DNA of 64,000 bases, from positions 1,054,001 to 1,118,000 of the forward strand of contig NZ_CP098415.1 of NCBI RefSeq assembly GCF_023702125.1, written 5' to 3'. Origin of the DNA: Halorubrum hochsteinianum (GTDB lineage: Archaea > Halobacteriota > Halobacteria > Halobacteriales > Haloferacaceae). This document shows positions 15,725 to 25,338 of this stretch, piece by piece (position 1 is the first letter of the stretch; the number at the start of each line of letters is the position of its first letter). Under the pieces are notes generated by a model. That model saw only the letters and a list, made by a program, of their open reading frames with translations, searched no databases and had not been told where the DNA came from. The position numbers and the translations under genes were made by a program.

Positions 15725-16096
15725 CGTCACGTGGGTTCGGCCGCGGGATGCTAAGCGTGTGGATCGCTGGAAGAAACGTGAAAAACGACGGGGGGAGCCG
15801 TCGATTCGTGACGGACCGGCGGGCGGGCGTGGCGGCGTCAGCGGGGACCGCGACGGCGGGCGGGAGGGGGAATGGAGGGCAGGGAGGGTGCCCCGCCCGC
15901 CCGGCGGGCGTCACGCATTTAGATCCACGTGCGGGGGATAATTCTACGTTAGCCGTCGATAGTACGGACGGACCGAACAATCGTGTCGGGTCGGACGGGT
16001 CGCGGCGTGCGTGTCGACCGGGCACAGTTCGTCGGCTTCGGTTCGTCCGGCGGTCCGGGTTCCGTCCGCCGCTCCCGATCCAGACCGCCGGCCGCG
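15725..16096. other. Gene-free spacer upstream of the ACR3-like gene
   Basis: 372 bases with no convincing gene. The part near 15915-15985 is the most AT-rich (ATTTAGATCC, ATAATTCTACG, GATAGTACGG) and could hold promoter or operator sites for the leftward carrier gene, but no clear TATA box lies at the expected distance. Nothing else is seen. Confidence 0.6.
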
Positions 16097-16945
16097 CTAC
16101 CGCTCGTCGAGCTTGTGCTTGAACGCGAAGAAGACGCGGCGGCCGGTCTCGGTGAGCCGGACGGTGTCGGAGCGGCCGACGTCCTCCAGTTCGACGTAGC
16201 CGCGCTCGCGGAGCGGCGAGAGCACGTGCGTCTCCAGCGCGCGGTACTTCGCCGTCCGGCTCTCGCCCGCCTCGCGGAGGAATGACAGCCCGCGCTCGCG
16301 CGCCCACTCGATCAGGTTCCACTTGTCCGTGCTCAGGCTCCCCTCGGCGCGGTCGTGGAGCCGGCCGAGGACGGCGACCTGATCGGTCGTGGGCGCGTCC
16401 ATCGGGTAGATGGGGAGGTCGACGGTGCGCTCGACGCCCTCGGTGAGCGGCTCCTCGCGGGGGTCGTGGCTGTGGCGCTCGGGCTCGACGCTGTACGGGC
16501 GCGCGCCGACGATCATACAGGCCAGGGCGACGCCGACCGCGGCGATCCGCGGGCCGGTCGAGACGTTGCCGAAGAGGCGGTCGCCGTCCGCCGCGCCGGC
16601 GTCGTGGCGGGCGGCGACCGTCGTCGTCACGCCGAGCACGTCGTACACGTCCGCGAGCGCGACCGGGACCGGTCGCACCTCGGCGAACTCGGCGACCGCC
16701 GTCCACGCGTCGCGCTGGTAGCCGGTGAGTCCGTCCGGGTCGACGCGGGCGTCCGCCGGGTCGGCGGCGGTCGCCGCGTCGAAGTCGACGTCACCGCGGG
16801 CCCCGTCGCGGTCGGGCGCGTCGACGAACAGGTACGCGACGTCGGCACCGTGGCGGCGGAGGGGTTCGACGATCCGGTCGCGCTCGTAGCCGAGCGGGAC
16901 GACGTGGACGCGGCGTTCGGCGACGCTGGGGACCGAGGTGTCCAT
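16097..16945 (-). CDS. HFX_2341-type regulator (DUF6293): CARF-like sensor plus winged helix
   Basis: 282 residues. The N-terminal half begins ERRVHVVPLGYERDRIVEPL, a first strand and glycine turn of a Rossmann-like fold resembling CARF sensor domains (as in Csa3), with VRPVPVALADVYDVL and LFGNVSTGPRIAAVG in positions expected for ligand contacts. The C-terminal half (about 170-282) is a winged helix: SLSTDKWNLIEWARERGLSF, YRALETHVLSPLRERGYVEL and SDTVRLTETGRRVF. The family is known in haloarchaea; its ligand is not. No CRISPR or cas gene is in the window. TATA-like box is 23-34 bases upstream. Confidence 0.82.
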   Translation of the reverse strand: MDTSVPSVAERRVHVVPLGYERDRIVEPLRRHGADVAYLFVDAPDRDGARGDVDFDAATAADPADARVDPDGLTGYQRDAWTAVAEFAEVRPVPVALADVYDVLGVTTTVAARHDAGAADGDRLFGNVSTGPRIAAVGVALACMIVGARPYSVEPERHSHDPREEPLTEGVERTVDLPIYPMDAPTTDQVAVLGRLHDRAEGSLSTDKWNLIEWARERGLSFLREAGESRTAKYRALETHVLSPLRERGYVELEDVGRSDTVRLTETGRRVFFAFKHKLDER

Positions 16946-16967
16946 ACCGACGTTCGCCGCGGCGGTC

Positions 16968-16979
16968 GGTTAAATAACC
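16968..16979 (-). promoter_or_regulatory. TATA-like box of the HFX_2341-type regulator
   Basis: GGTTATTTAACC, a 12-base near-perfect palindrome 23-34 bases before the start at 16945; the symmetry could also serve as an operator for the product. Confidence 0.6.
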
Positions 16980-17089
16980 CGCCGAACCGGGCGGCCGCGA
17001 GCGCGGGCCGGTGCGACTGCGGCGGCTCCGGCGCGGCTCCGGAGCGCTCGGTAGCGATCACGAGGCGTGGGGTCACGTACCACGAAAAC

Positions 17090-17096
17090 CGTTAAG
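17090..17096 (+). promoter_or_regulatory. TATA-like box of the GTPBP1-like gene
   Basis: CGTTAAG, 25-31 bases before ATG 17121, following an A-rich patch (CGAAAAC). Confidence 0.5.
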
Positions 17097-17120
17097 CCCG
17101 GCTGTCGCCTACGTGCGCAC

Positions 17121-18773
17121 ATGAGCGCTGACCGGTCCGCCCTTCGGCGGGCCATCGAGCGCGGCGAGCGGGACGGTGGGGCCATCGAGTTCAAGGAGCG
17201 GCTGACGCGCGAGGTCCACCTGGCCGACGGGCGCATGGAGTCGCTCGTGGCACAGCTCCGCCACCGCGTGCTCTCCGGCGACGGCGAGGCGACCTACGTC
17301 CTCGGCGTCACCGACGACGGTGGGCTGGCGGGGGTCTCCCCCGACGCCTTCTCGGAGACGATGGACGTGCTCTCGCTTCTGGCCGACGAGGCGGACGCCC
17401 ACATCGCCGACGTCGAGACGTGGAGCGCCGGCGAGGGTGGCGACGCCGACGAGGCGGGGCTGGTCGGGCTCGCCACCCTCCGCGACGGCGGCGTGTTCGA
17501 GGCGGACGAGGACCACCTCGTGGTCGGCACGGCGGGCCACGTCGACCACGGGAAGTCGACGCTCGTGGGGACGCTCGTCACCGGACGCGCCGACGACGGG
17601 CAGGGCGGCACGCGCGGCTTCCTCGACGTCCAGCCCCACGAGGTCGAGCGCGGCCTCTCGGCCGACCTCTCGTACGCGGTGTACGGGTTCGACGACGAGA
17701 CCGACGAGCCGGTCCGGATGGACAACCCCCACCGGAAGGCGGACCGCGCGGGGATCGTCGAGGCCGCGGACCGGCTCGTCTCGTTCGTCGACACGGTCGG
17801 GCACGAGCCGTGGCTGCGGACGACGATCCGCGGGCTGGTCGGCCAGAAGCTCGACTACGGGCTCCTCGTCGTGGCCGCCGACGACGGCCCGACGAAGACG
17901 ACCCGGGAGCACCTCGGGATCCTGCTCGCGACCGAGCTGCCGACCATCGTCGCGGTCACGAAGGCGGACGCCGTGAGCGACGACCGGCTGGCCGAGGTCG
18001 AACGGGAGGTCGAGTCGATGCTCCGCGACGCCGGACAGACGCCCCTGCTCGTCGACCGCCACGGGGTCGACACCGCGGTCGCGGAGGTCGGCGACGGGGT
18101 CGTCCCCCTGCTGCGGACCAGCGCGGTGACGAAGGACGGGATCGAGACGCTCGACCGCCTGTTCGAGCGGCTGCCGAAGCGCGCGACGCCCGACCGCGAG
18201 GCGTTCCGGATGTACGTCGACCGCAGCTACAAGGTGACGGGCGTCGGTGCGGTCGCGTCCGGCACGGTGAACTCCGGCACCGTCGAGACCGGCGACGAGC
18301 TCCTGCTCGGCCCCATGCCCGACGGCTCGTTCCGCGAGGTGGAGGTGCGGTCGATCGAGATGCACTACCACCGGGTCGACAGGGCGACCGCGGGCCGGAT
18401 CGTCGGCATCGCGCTGAAGGGCGTCGACGAGGAGGAGATCGAGCGCGGCATGGCGCTCGTCCCGCGGGAGAGCGAGCCGGAACCGGTCCGAGAGTTCGAC
18501 GCCGAGGTGATGGTGTTGAACCATCCGACCCGGATCCGGGAGGGGTACGAGCCGGTCGTTCACCTCGAAACGCTGTCGGAGGCGGCCGCGTTCTTCCCGG
18601 AGGAGGGGCGACTGCTTCCCGGCGACACGGGCCGGACGCGCGTCCGGTTCAAGTTCCGCCCGTACCTGATCGAGGAGGGGCAGCGGTTCGTCTTCCGAGA
18701 GGGGTCGAGCAAGGGGGTCGGGACCGTGACGGGCATCGGGGGAAGCGGAGAGGAACCGGCAGACGGTCGCTGA
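17121..18773 (+). CDS. GTPBP1-like translational GTPase
   Basis: 550 residues. A 130-residue N-terminal part (RRAIERGERDGGAIEFKERL) precedes an EF-Tu-like G domain: G1 GHVDHGKST (about 140-148), G3 DTVGHEPW, G4 TKAD, then two beta-barrel domains (about 360-550). This layout is that of the GTPBP1/GTPBP2 group, linked in eukaryotes to ribosome rescue and mRNA decay; archaeal members are common and uncharacterised. ATG 17121 has a TATA-like box 25-31 bases upstream; the frame open further upstream is not coding. Confidence 0.9.
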   Translation: MSADRSALRRAIERGERDGGAIEFKERLTREVHLADGRMESLVAQLRHRVLSGDGEATYVLGVTDDGGLAGVSPDAFSETMDVLSLLADEADAHIADVETWSAGEGGDADEAGLVGLATLRDGGVFEADEDHLVVGTAGHVDHGKSTLVGTLVTGRADDGQGGTRGFLDVQPHEVERGLSADLSYAVYGFDDETDEPVRMDNPHRKADRAGIVEAADRLVSFVDTVGHEPWLRTTIRGLVGQKLDYGLLVVAADDGPTKTTREHLGILLATELPTIVAVTKADAVSDDRLAEVEREVESMLRDAGQTPLLVDRHGVDTAVAEVGDGVVPLLRTSAVTKDGIETLDRLFERLPKRATPDREAFRMYVDRSYKVTGVGAVASGTVNSGTVETGDELLLGPMPDGSFREVEVRSIEMHYHRVDRATAGRIVGIALKGVDEEEIERGMALVPRESEPEPVREFDAEVMVLNHPTRIREGYEPVVHLETLSEAAAFFPEEGRLLPGDTGRTRVRFKFRPYLIEEGQRFVFREGSSKGVGTVTGIGGSGEEPADGR

Positions 18774-18952
18774 CTCCGAACTGGACGCGAACTCCCGTCT
18801 CGGACCGAACGCGGCATCCCGTTTCGTCCGCAAGCGGCGGTCGACCGACGATCCTGTCAGGCTTTCTGCCGATTCGAACGGTATTCGAGGGCGTCGGGAC
18901 GTACAAAAAGACACCACTGCGGGGAGAGATGACCGTTCGGACAGGGCGTCCC

Positions 18953-18965
18953 AAAATACTTATTA
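18953..18965 (+). promoter_or_regulatory. TATA-like box of the peptide ABC operon
   Basis: AAAATACTTATTA, a strong AT-rich box 24-36 bases before ATG 18989, followed by a further AT-rich stretch. Confidence 0.75.
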
Positions 18966-18988
18966 GATAGAAACAAGAGTTCGGCTGT

Positions 18989-20602
18989 ATGCGTCGAGAA
19001 CACACACAACGCATTTCGCGACGGAAGGTCCTCGCCGGCGGGGCAGCCGGTGCCTCCCTCCTGCTCGCCGGGTGTACCGGCGGCGGCGACGGCGGTGACG
19101 GCGGCGACGGCGGCGACGGCGGCGGCGGTCCGACCCTGTACTTCTCGCAGGTGAAGGGTCCGCTCGACATGGACCCGGTCGTCATCAACGACGTGCCCTC
19201 CGCGCAGATCGCGGGGCAGATCTTCGACGGCCTCTACGAGTACGGCGACGGCGTCGGTCTCGAACCGAAGATCGCCGCGGAGATGCCCACCGTCGAGCGC
19301 GACGGGACGCGGTACATCGTGCCGATCCGCGAGGACGCGGAGTTCCAGAACGGCGACCCGGTCACCGCCGAGGACGTGATCCACACGATCCGGGCTCCGG
19401 TCGAGGAGCAGACCGAGAACGCCTCGGAGGTCGACATGGTCGACAGCGCGGAGGCGATCGACGAGCACACCGCGCAGTTCGACCTCTCGTACCCCTACGG
19501 CGCGTTCACGATCGCCATGGTGCGCAACGTCGTCAACGCCTCCGTCCGGCAGGAGGACACCGAGGCGTACAACCAGGAGCCGGTCGGCTCCGGTCCGTAC
19601 CAGCTCGTCGAGTGGGAGCCCGAGGACTACGCGACCGTCGAGCGGTGGGACGACTACTGGGACGGCGACAACCTCCCGGAGATCGCCAGCATCGAGTTCG
19701 ACCCGATCGAGGAGCAGACGACCCGCGTCACCGAGCTTGAGACGGGCAACGTCGACATCATCGAGACGATCCCGCCGCAGCTGTACGAGACGGTCGAGGG
19801 CAACGAGAACGCGAGCGTCACGGAGTCGCCGGGCGTCGGCTACTTCTACCTCGCGTTCAACTGCGCCAACGGCCCGACGAGCGACCCCCTCGTCCGCGAG
19901 GCGGTCGACTACTGCTTCTCGATGGACCAGGCGATCGAGAACTTCGTCGAACCGTCGGGCGTGCGGCAGTACGCCCCGTACCCGTCGTCGATCTCCGAGG
20001 AGTGGGACTTCCCGATCGACGAGTGGTCCGACATCGAACACGATCAGGACATCGAGGAGGCGCAGGCGCTGTTCGACGAGGCCGGCGTCTCGATGGACTA
20101 CGACTGGCGGATCATCGTCCCGCCGGACGACATGCGCGAGCAGATCGGCGTCAGCATCGGCGACGGCCTTCAGAACGCCGGCTTCGAGAACGTCCAGGTC
20201 CAGCGGCTCGACTGGGGGACGTTCACCGAGGCGTACCAGAGCGACGACGGCCCGAACAGCGCCGACGAGTACAACATGTACACGCTCGGCTGGTCCGGTG
20301 CCCCCGATCCGGACACGTTCGCGTACAACCTGCTGAGCCAGGAGGTCGACGGCGTGACCAACGGGACGTTCCACGGCTACGACGAGGCCTCGGCGAAGCT
20401 GACGCAGGCCCGCGAGTCCGCCGACCGCGAGGAGCGCCGCCGGCTCTACATCGAGGCGACGACGACGCTGCTCGAAGGCCGCGTCCACATCCCGGCGTAC
20501 AACCTGAACAACTCCTACGGCGTCCGTAACGCCGTGGAGGGCTTCAGTTCGCACCCGATCTCCTCGGAGATCCAGCTGGACGGTGCGACCGTGACCCGGT
20601 AA
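18989..20602 (+). CDS. Peptide/nickel-type ABC transporter substrate-binding lipoprotein (DppA-like)
   Basis: 537 residues. Twin-arginine-like signal ISRRKVLAGG and lipobox LLLAGC (Cys at about 30), then a Gly/Asp-rich tether. The mature protein follows normal family 5 order: QIFDGLYEYGD, EDAEFQNGDPVTAEDVIHT, VGSGPYQLVEWEPEDYATVE, then the C-terminal lobe WRIIVPPDDMREQIGVSIGD and YTLGWSGAPDPDTFAYNLLS. It binds a substrate outside the membrane and hands it to the permeases encoded next. Substrate (di/oligopeptide, nickel or other) cannot be told from sequence. A strong hairpin separates it from the rest of the operon. Confidence 0.92.
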   Translation: MRREHTQRISRRKVLAGGAAGASLLLAGCTGGGDGGDGGDGGDGGGGPTLYFSQVKGPLDMDPVVINDVPSAQIAGQIFDGLYEYGDGVGLEPKIAAEMPTVERDGTRYIVPIREDAEFQNGDPVTAEDVIHTIRAPVEEQTENASEVDMVDSAEAIDEHTAQFDLSYPYGAFTIAMVRNVVNASVRQEDTEAYNQEPVGSGPYQLVEWEPEDYATVERWDDYWDGDNLPEIASIEFDPIEEQTTRVTELETGNVDIIETIPPQLYETVEGNENASVTESPGVGYFYLAFNCANGPTSDPLVREAVDYCFSMDQAIENFVEPSGVRQYAPYPSSISEEWDFPIDEWSDIEHDQDIEEAQALFDEAGVSMDYDWRIIVPPDDMREQIGVSIGDGLQNAGFENVQVQRLDWGTFTEAYQSDDGPNSADEYNMYTLGWSGAPDPDTFAYNLLSQEVDGVTNGTFHGYDEASAKLTQARESADREERRRLYIEATTTLLEGRVHIPAYNLNNSYGVRNAVEGFSSHPISSEIQLDGATVTR

Positions 20603-20644
20603 GCGGGTCGAGCGAACGAACCGCGTCGGAAACGCGACGAGACC

Positions 20645-20673
20645 GCGCCGCGATCCGCCGGGGATCGCGGCGC
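20645..20673 (+). terminator. Intercistronic 12-bp hairpin between binding-protein and permease genes
   Basis: GCGCCGCGATCC pairs perfectly with GGATCGCGGCGC around a 5-base loop, in the 221-base gap. No U-tract follows, so it is more likely an mRNA processing or stability element, or an attenuator, than a full terminator. Confidence 0.55.
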
Positions 20674-20823
20674 GAGCGCGGCCGGCCGCGGCCGGACGCG
20701 AGCTCTCCGAGAGGTCGTCGACGCGTCCGGCGGCCGTCAGCGGTCGAGGTTTGATGCGTCGGCGGGAGCGAAACGGATAAGCGACAGCAAAGACCGAATC
20801 GAAGCAACGAGAGATCCACGACA

Positions 20824-21819
20824 GTGAGTTTACTTCGGTACACACTCCGGCGGTTCGCACAGGCGATACCCGTACTGATAGGTATCGTGACGATAACCTT
20901 CTTCCTGGCAAACCAGATCCCCGGCGACCCGGTGGAGATCATGCTGGGACCGACGCCGGCACAGGAGCAGGTCGACGCGATCCGCGCCCGGTACGGTCTC
21001 GACCGGCCGATACACGTCCGGTACTTCACGTACCTCTCCGGCGTCGCGACCGGGAACCTGGGTTTCAGCATCTACTACGACCGGCCGGTCTTGGAGATGA
21101 TCATGCTCCGCCTGCCGGTGACGCTGCTGCTCATGCTGTCCGCGTTCGCGTTCGCGGTCGCCACGGCGATCCCGCTGGGCGTCATCTCGGCCAAGCGGCG
21201 GAACGAGCCGGCCGATCACGTCTCCCGGGTCGTCTCGCTGATCGGCGTCTCGACGCCGTCGTTCTGGATCGGACTGGTGTTGATCATCGTCTTCGCGTTC
21301 TACCTCGGGTGGTTCCCCGCGCGCGGACTCGTCCTCCCGTGGGCCAACCCGGCCGACGTGCGGGGGGCGGCGACGCAGTTCGAGGTGCTCCGCCAGTCGG
21401 CGCATCACCTCTTCTTACCGATGATCGCGCTCGGGACGCTCCAGATGGCGCAGATCACCCGGATCGAGCGCTCGTCGATGGTCGACTCGCTTCAGGGCGA
21501 GTACGTCAAGCTCGCCCGGGCGTACGGGGTCCCCGAGTCGACGATCGTGCGCAAACACGCGTTCCAGGTCGCGCAGCTCCCGGTTATCACCATCATCGGT
21601 CTCGGGCTGTCGACCGCGCTCGGCGGGGCCGTCCTCACGGAGACCGTCTTCGAGATACAGGGGATGGGACGGCTGATCATCACGGCGATAAACAACCAAG
21701 ACTACGAGCTGATCATGGGGACGACGCTGGTGTTCGGTATCGTGTACGTGGTCGGCGTGATCGTCACGGACATCACGTACAGCTACCTCGACCCACGGGT
21801 CACCTACGGTGAAGACTAA
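20824..21819 (+). CDS. ABC transporter permease, DppB type
   Basis: 331 residues from GTG 20824. Six membrane helices; N-terminal LLRYTLRRFAQAIPVLIGIV and IPGDPVEIMLG are typical of DppB/OppB, followed by the ATPase-contact loop KLARAYGVPESTIVRKHAFQ (EAA-like) near residue 225. Forms half of the membrane channel with the next gene's product. A TATA-like patch (ACGGATAAGCG) about 45 bases upstream may give the transporter genes an extra promoter. The stop overlaps the next ATG by one base. Confidence 0.93.
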   Translation: MSLLRYTLRRFAQAIPVLIGIVTITFFLANQIPGDPVEIMLGPTPAQEQVDAIRARYGLDRPIHVRYFTYLSGVATGNLGFSIYYDRPVLEMIMLRLPVTLLLMLSAFAFAVATAIPLGVISAKRRNEPADHVSRVVSLIGVSTPSFWIGLVLIIVFAFYLGWFPARGLVLPWANPADVRGAATQFEVLRQSAHHLFLPMIALGTLQMAQITRIERSSMVDSLQGEYVKLARAYGVPESTIVRKHAFQVAQLPVITIIGLGLSTALGGAVLTETVFEIQGMGRLIITAINNQDYELIMGTTLVFGIVYVVGVIVTDITYSYLDPRVTYGED

Positions 21820-22805
21820 TGTCGATAAACAGCGCAACTTCGGACGACGACACGCCGGACGGGGGCGACGAGAGCGGCGGACCGGACGAGGTGGAGGCCC
21901 GCGTCGGGCTCCGGTACACCCTGAAACAGGTCAGACAGGACACGACGGCGCGGATCGGCACCTACATCGTCGGGTTCATGACCTTCGTCGCGATCTTCGC
22001 CGCGTTCGACTACTACGTCCTCGACTACGCGATCGCGGAGGCGGTGCTGTACAACCCCGAGACCGACCCCGAGAACGTCAGGCGGCTGCTCCCGCCGGTC
22101 GGCATGGAGAACCAGTTCGGGCAGGGCGTGCTCGAACACCCGCTCGGCACCGACCACCGCGGCCGCGACCTACTCTCCCGGACCATCTACGGGACCCGGA
22201 TCGCGATGACGGTCGGCTTCCTCGCGACCGCCATCGGCCTCGGCGGCGGCACCGTCATCGGCGCGGTCTCCGGCTACTACGGCGGCTGGATCGACGACGT
22301 GCTCCAGCGCGTCACCGAGACCATCTACGCGATCCCGTTCCTCGTCTTGGTCATCGCGTTCATGACCGCGTTCGGGCGGGACCTCACGTTCGCGATGATC
22401 GGCGTCGGGATCACGGCGATCCCCGTGTTCAACCGCCTCATCCGGTCTCGCGTCGTCTCCATCCGCGAGGAGGACTACGTCGAGGCCGCCCGGGCCGCCG
22501 GGGTGAAGGACCGCAACATCATCTTCCGGCACATCATCCCGAACAGCTTCGCGCCGGTGTTGGTCCAGGCGACGCTTCAGGTCGGGGTGAGCATCCTCAT
22601 CGTGGCCGGCCTCTCGTTCCTCGGCTTCGGCGCGCAGCCGCCGACGCCGTCGTGGGGACAGATGCTGTCGGCCTCGCGGGGGTACATGCTCCCCGCGCCG
22701 ACGTTCAGCATCTTCCCCGGCATCGCCATTCTGATCACCGTCATCGGCTTCAACATTCTCGGCGACGGCCTACAGGACGCCCTCGATCCGCGGATAAACA
22801 ACTGA
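21819..22805 (+). CDS. ABC transporter permease, DppC type
   Basis: 328 residues. A polar, acidic N-terminal tail of about 35 residues precedes six helices; HPLGTDHRGRDLLSRTIYGT is the DppC/OppC signature near residue 110 and EEDYVEAARAAGVKDRNIIF the EAA loop contacting the ATPases. The long segment between the first helix and the signature (about 65-105) is usual in haloarchaeal members. Pairs with the upstream DppB-like protein. Confidence 0.93.
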   Translation: MSINSATSDDDTPDGGDESGGPDEVEARVGLRYTLKQVRQDTTARIGTYIVGFMTFVAIFAAFDYYVLDYAIAEAVLYNPETDPENVRRLLPPVGMENQFGQGVLEHPLGTDHRGRDLLSRTIYGTRIAMTVGFLATAIGLGGGTVIGAVSGYYGGWIDDVLQRVTETIYAIPFLVLVIAFMTAFGRDLTFAMIGVGITAIPVFNRLIRSRVVSIREEDYVEAARAAGVKDRNIIFRHIIPNSFAPVLVQATLQVGVSILIVAGLSFLGFGAQPPTPSWGQMLSASRGYMLPAPTFSIFPGIAILITVIGFNILGDGLQDALDPRINN

Positions 22806-22806
22806 T

Positions 22807-23928
22807 ATGAGCGAACCACTACTCAGCGTACGCGATCTCAAGACACAGTTCTTCACCGAGGACGGAACGGTCCGCGCCGTCGACGGCATCTCCTTCGACG
22901 TTCACGAGGGGGAGATCGTCGGACTCGTCGGCGAGTCGGGTGCCGGGAAGTCCGTCGCGACCTCCAGTATTCTCCGGCTCGTCGACAGCCCCGGCGAGAT
23001 CGTCGGCGGCGAGATCGAGTTCAAAGGCGAGACGATCTTCGGGCTCGAAGAGGACGACGACGGCGAGTTGCGGCCGCGCGACGAGATGCTCACCGAAAAC
23101 GAGATGCGGAAGCAGATTCGCGGCCGCGAGATCGCGATCATCTTCCAGGACCCGATGGAGTCGCTCAACCCCGTGTTCACCGTCGGGGGACAGCTCCGGG
23201 AGTTCATCGAGATCAACCGCGACCTCGACCCCGACGAGGCGAGGGAAGAGGCGATCGACATGCTCCGGGAGGTCGGGATCCCGGCACCCGAGTCGCGGTA
23301 CGACGAGTACCCGCACCAGTTCTCCGGCGGGATGCGACAGCGCGTGCTGATCGCGATGGCGCTCGCCTGCCAGCCGGACCTCATCATCGCCGACGAGCCG
23401 ACGACCGCGCTCGACGTCACGGTCGAGGGCGAGATCCTGGAGATGGTGACGGAGCTCCAGGAGAAGTACGGCACCTCCTTCATCTGGGTCACCCACGACA
23501 TGAGCGTCGTCGCGGAGATCTGCGACCGAGTCAACGTGATGTACCTCGGCGAAATCATCGAGCAGGCGGAGGTGGACGACCTGTTCTACGACACGAAACA
23601 CCCGTACACGTCGGCGCTGCTCGACTCGATGCCCCGCCCCGACCGGACGGTCGACGAACTCAGGCCGATCGAGGGGGTGATGCCGGAGGCGATCGATCCG
23701 CCCGCCGGCTGCCGGTTCCACTCCCGGTGTCCCGAGGCCCGGGAGGTGTGCCGCGAGGTCCACCCCGAGCCGCGGGACCTGAGCGAGGAGGGCGAGCCGC
23801 GCCACGCGGCCGCCTGCGTGAAACACGACGCGTTCGACGTAGGCTACGACGAGAGCCCGCCGATCGACACGCGGGCCGGGGGCGGCTTCTCCGCCGGCCT
23901 CACCGAGACCGGGGGTGAGGCGGAATGA
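22807..23928 (+). CDS. ABC transporter ATP-binding protein, DppD type
   Basis: 373 residues. Walker A GESGAGKS near residue 42, signature [15 protein letters not shown] near 175, Walker [14 protein letters not shown]-loop VTHDMS. The C-terminal extension has the oligopeptide-transporter cysteine cluster ([12 protein letters not shown] ... CREV ... AAACV), known to hold a [4Fe-4S] cluster in some homologues. Between Walker A and Q-loop there is an acidic insert ([16 protein letters not shown]). Its stop overlaps the next start by ATGA. Confidence 0.93.
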   Translation: MSEPLLSVRDLKTQFFTEDGTVRAVDGISFDVHEGEIVGLVGESGAGKSVATSSILRLVDSPGEIVGGEIEFKGETIFGLEEDDDGELRPRDEMLTENEMRKQIRGREIAIIFQDPMESLNPVFTVGGQLREFIEINRDLDPDEAREEAIDMLREVGIPAPESRYDEYPHQFSGGMRQRVLIAMALACQPDLIIADEPTTALDVTVEGEILEMVTELQEKYGTSFIWVTHDMSVVAEICDRVNVMYLGEIIEQAEVDDLFYDTKHPYTSALLDSMPRPDRTVDELRPIEGVMPEAIDPPAGCRFHSRCPEAREVCREVHPEPRDLSEEGEPRHAAACVKHDAFDVGYDESPPIDTRAGGGFSAGLTETGGEAE

Positions 23929-25283
23929 GCGAGGTCGGGCCGCCCGAGTCGGACCCCGAGGCCCTCCTTCAGGTCCGCGACCTGTGCAAGCACTTCGACA
24001 ACGAGAGCGGACTCCTCGCCGGCGTCGAGCTCGACGACGAGTTCCCGTTCGTCAGCCGGTCCACCTCGGACGTCCGGGCGGTCGACGGCGTGAGCTTCGA
24101 CATCAAGGAGGGGGAGACGCTCGGGCTCGTCGGCGAGTCCGGCTGCGGGAAGTCGACGCTGGCGCGCACCGTCCTCCGCCTGCTCGAACCGACGAGCGGG
24201 AGCGTCTACTTCCAGGGGCAGGATCTCGCGTCGATGTCCGGCGAGCCGCTGCGGCGGATGCGGAAGGACATGCAGATGATCTTCCAGGACCCGCAGTCCT
24301 CGCTCGACCCCCGGATGAAGGTCGGACCGATCGTCGAGGAGCCGATGAAGGCGCACGGCATGCTCGACGAGGAGGGCCGCGAGGCGCGCGCGAAGGAACT
24401 GCTGGAGAAGGTGGGGCTCGACCCGCAACACTACAACCGGTACCCCCACGCGTTCTCCGGCGGGCAGCGCCAGCGCGTGAACCTCGCCCGCGCGCTGTCG
24501 GTGAACCCCGACTTCATCGTCTGCGACGAGCCGGTGAGCGCCCTCGACGTCTCCATCCAGGCGCAGGTGCTCAACACGATGGAGGAGCTCCAAGACGAGT
24601 TCGACCTGACGTACCTGTTCATCGCGCACGACCTGAGCGTCATCCGGCACATCTCGGACCGCGTCGCGGTGATGTACCTCGGCGAAATCGTCGAGCTGGC
24701 GGACAAAGAGGAGCTGTTCGAGAACCCGAAACACCCGTACACGCGGGCGCTACTCGACGCGATCCCGGTTCCCGACCCGCGGAGCGGCGGGCGGAAGGCG
24801 CTCTTGTCCGGGGACGTTCCCTCGCCGATCGACCCGCCCTCCGGCTGTCGGTTCCGGACGCGGTGTCCGAGCGTGATCCAGCCGGACGAGTACGACATGG
24901 CCGACGAGGCGTGGCGGAACGTCGTGGAGTTCCAGCGGGCGGTCGAGCGCCGGGCGTTCGAGGAGACCGACCCGGACGCGCTCCGCGACCGGTACTTCGA
25001 CGACGCGACCCCGGGCGGCGACGCGGGCACGCTGCTCGACGAGGCGCTCGGGCACATCGAGCGCGACGAGTTCGAGGACGCCGAACAGCTCCTCGTCGAG
25101 CGGTTCGCCGACCAGAGCGTCTGCGCGACCGCGAACCCCGCCTACGAGGTGGGGTCGGAGCTCGGCGACGACCGCCACTACGCGGCGTGTCACCTGCGGC
25201 GCGACGAGGCGGTCGCCGCGGCCGTAGACGAGGGCGCGTTCGACGACGCGGCGCGGGCCGGCAGACCGGAAGCGGACGACTGA
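23925..25283 (+). CDS. ABC transporter ATP-binding protein, DppF type, with long inserts
   Basis: 452 residues, over 100 more than a usual DppF. Walker A GESGCGKS (about 77-84), Q-loop IFQDPQSS, signature [15 protein letters not shown], Walker [14 protein letters not shown]-loop IAHDLS. An insert of about 20 residues ([15 protein letters not shown]) lies before Walker A. In the C-terminal region the first cysteine pair ([10 protein letters not shown]) is split from the last cysteines ([16 protein letters not shown]) by about 110 acidic, helical residues. Second ATPase of the importer; last gene of the operon. Confidence 0.92.
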   Translation: MSEVGPPESDPEALLQVRDLCKHFDNESGLLAGVELDDEFPFVSRSTSDVRAVDGVSFDIKEGETLGLVGESGCGKSTLARTVLRLLEPTSGSVYFQGQDLASMSGEPLRRMRKDMQMIFQDPQSSLDPRMKVGPIVEEPMKAHGMLDEEGREARAKELLEKVGLDPQHYNRYPHAFSGGQRQRVNLARALSVNPDFIVCDEPVSALDVSIQAQVLNTMEELQDEFDLTYLFIAHDLSVIRHISDRVAVMYLGEIVELADKEELFENPKHPYTRALLDAIPVPDPRSGGRKALLSGDVPSPIDPPSGCRFRTRCPSVIQPDEYDMADEAWRNVVEFQRAVERRAFEETDPDALRDRYFDDATPGGDAGTLLDEALGHIERDEFEDAEQLLVERFADQSVCATANPAYEVGSELGDDRHYAACHLRRDEAVAAAVDEGAFDDAARAGRPEADD

Positions 25284-25338
25284 CGGCGGTCGGTTTTCTC
25301 TAATACGTCGAGGAGGCGGCGGCGGATCGGATTTTCAG

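Noticed and set aside
15748-16122. A 124-codon plus-strand gene upstream of the ACR3-like gene
   Set aside because: Composition is Gly/Arg-rich without pattern, it overlaps the end of the regulator gene, and no promoter or family feature is seen.
13545-16706. A very long minus-strand open frame across TFB and the ACR3-like gene
   Set aside because: It runs through three real genes in other frames, is Arg/Pro-rich, and has no recognisable domain.
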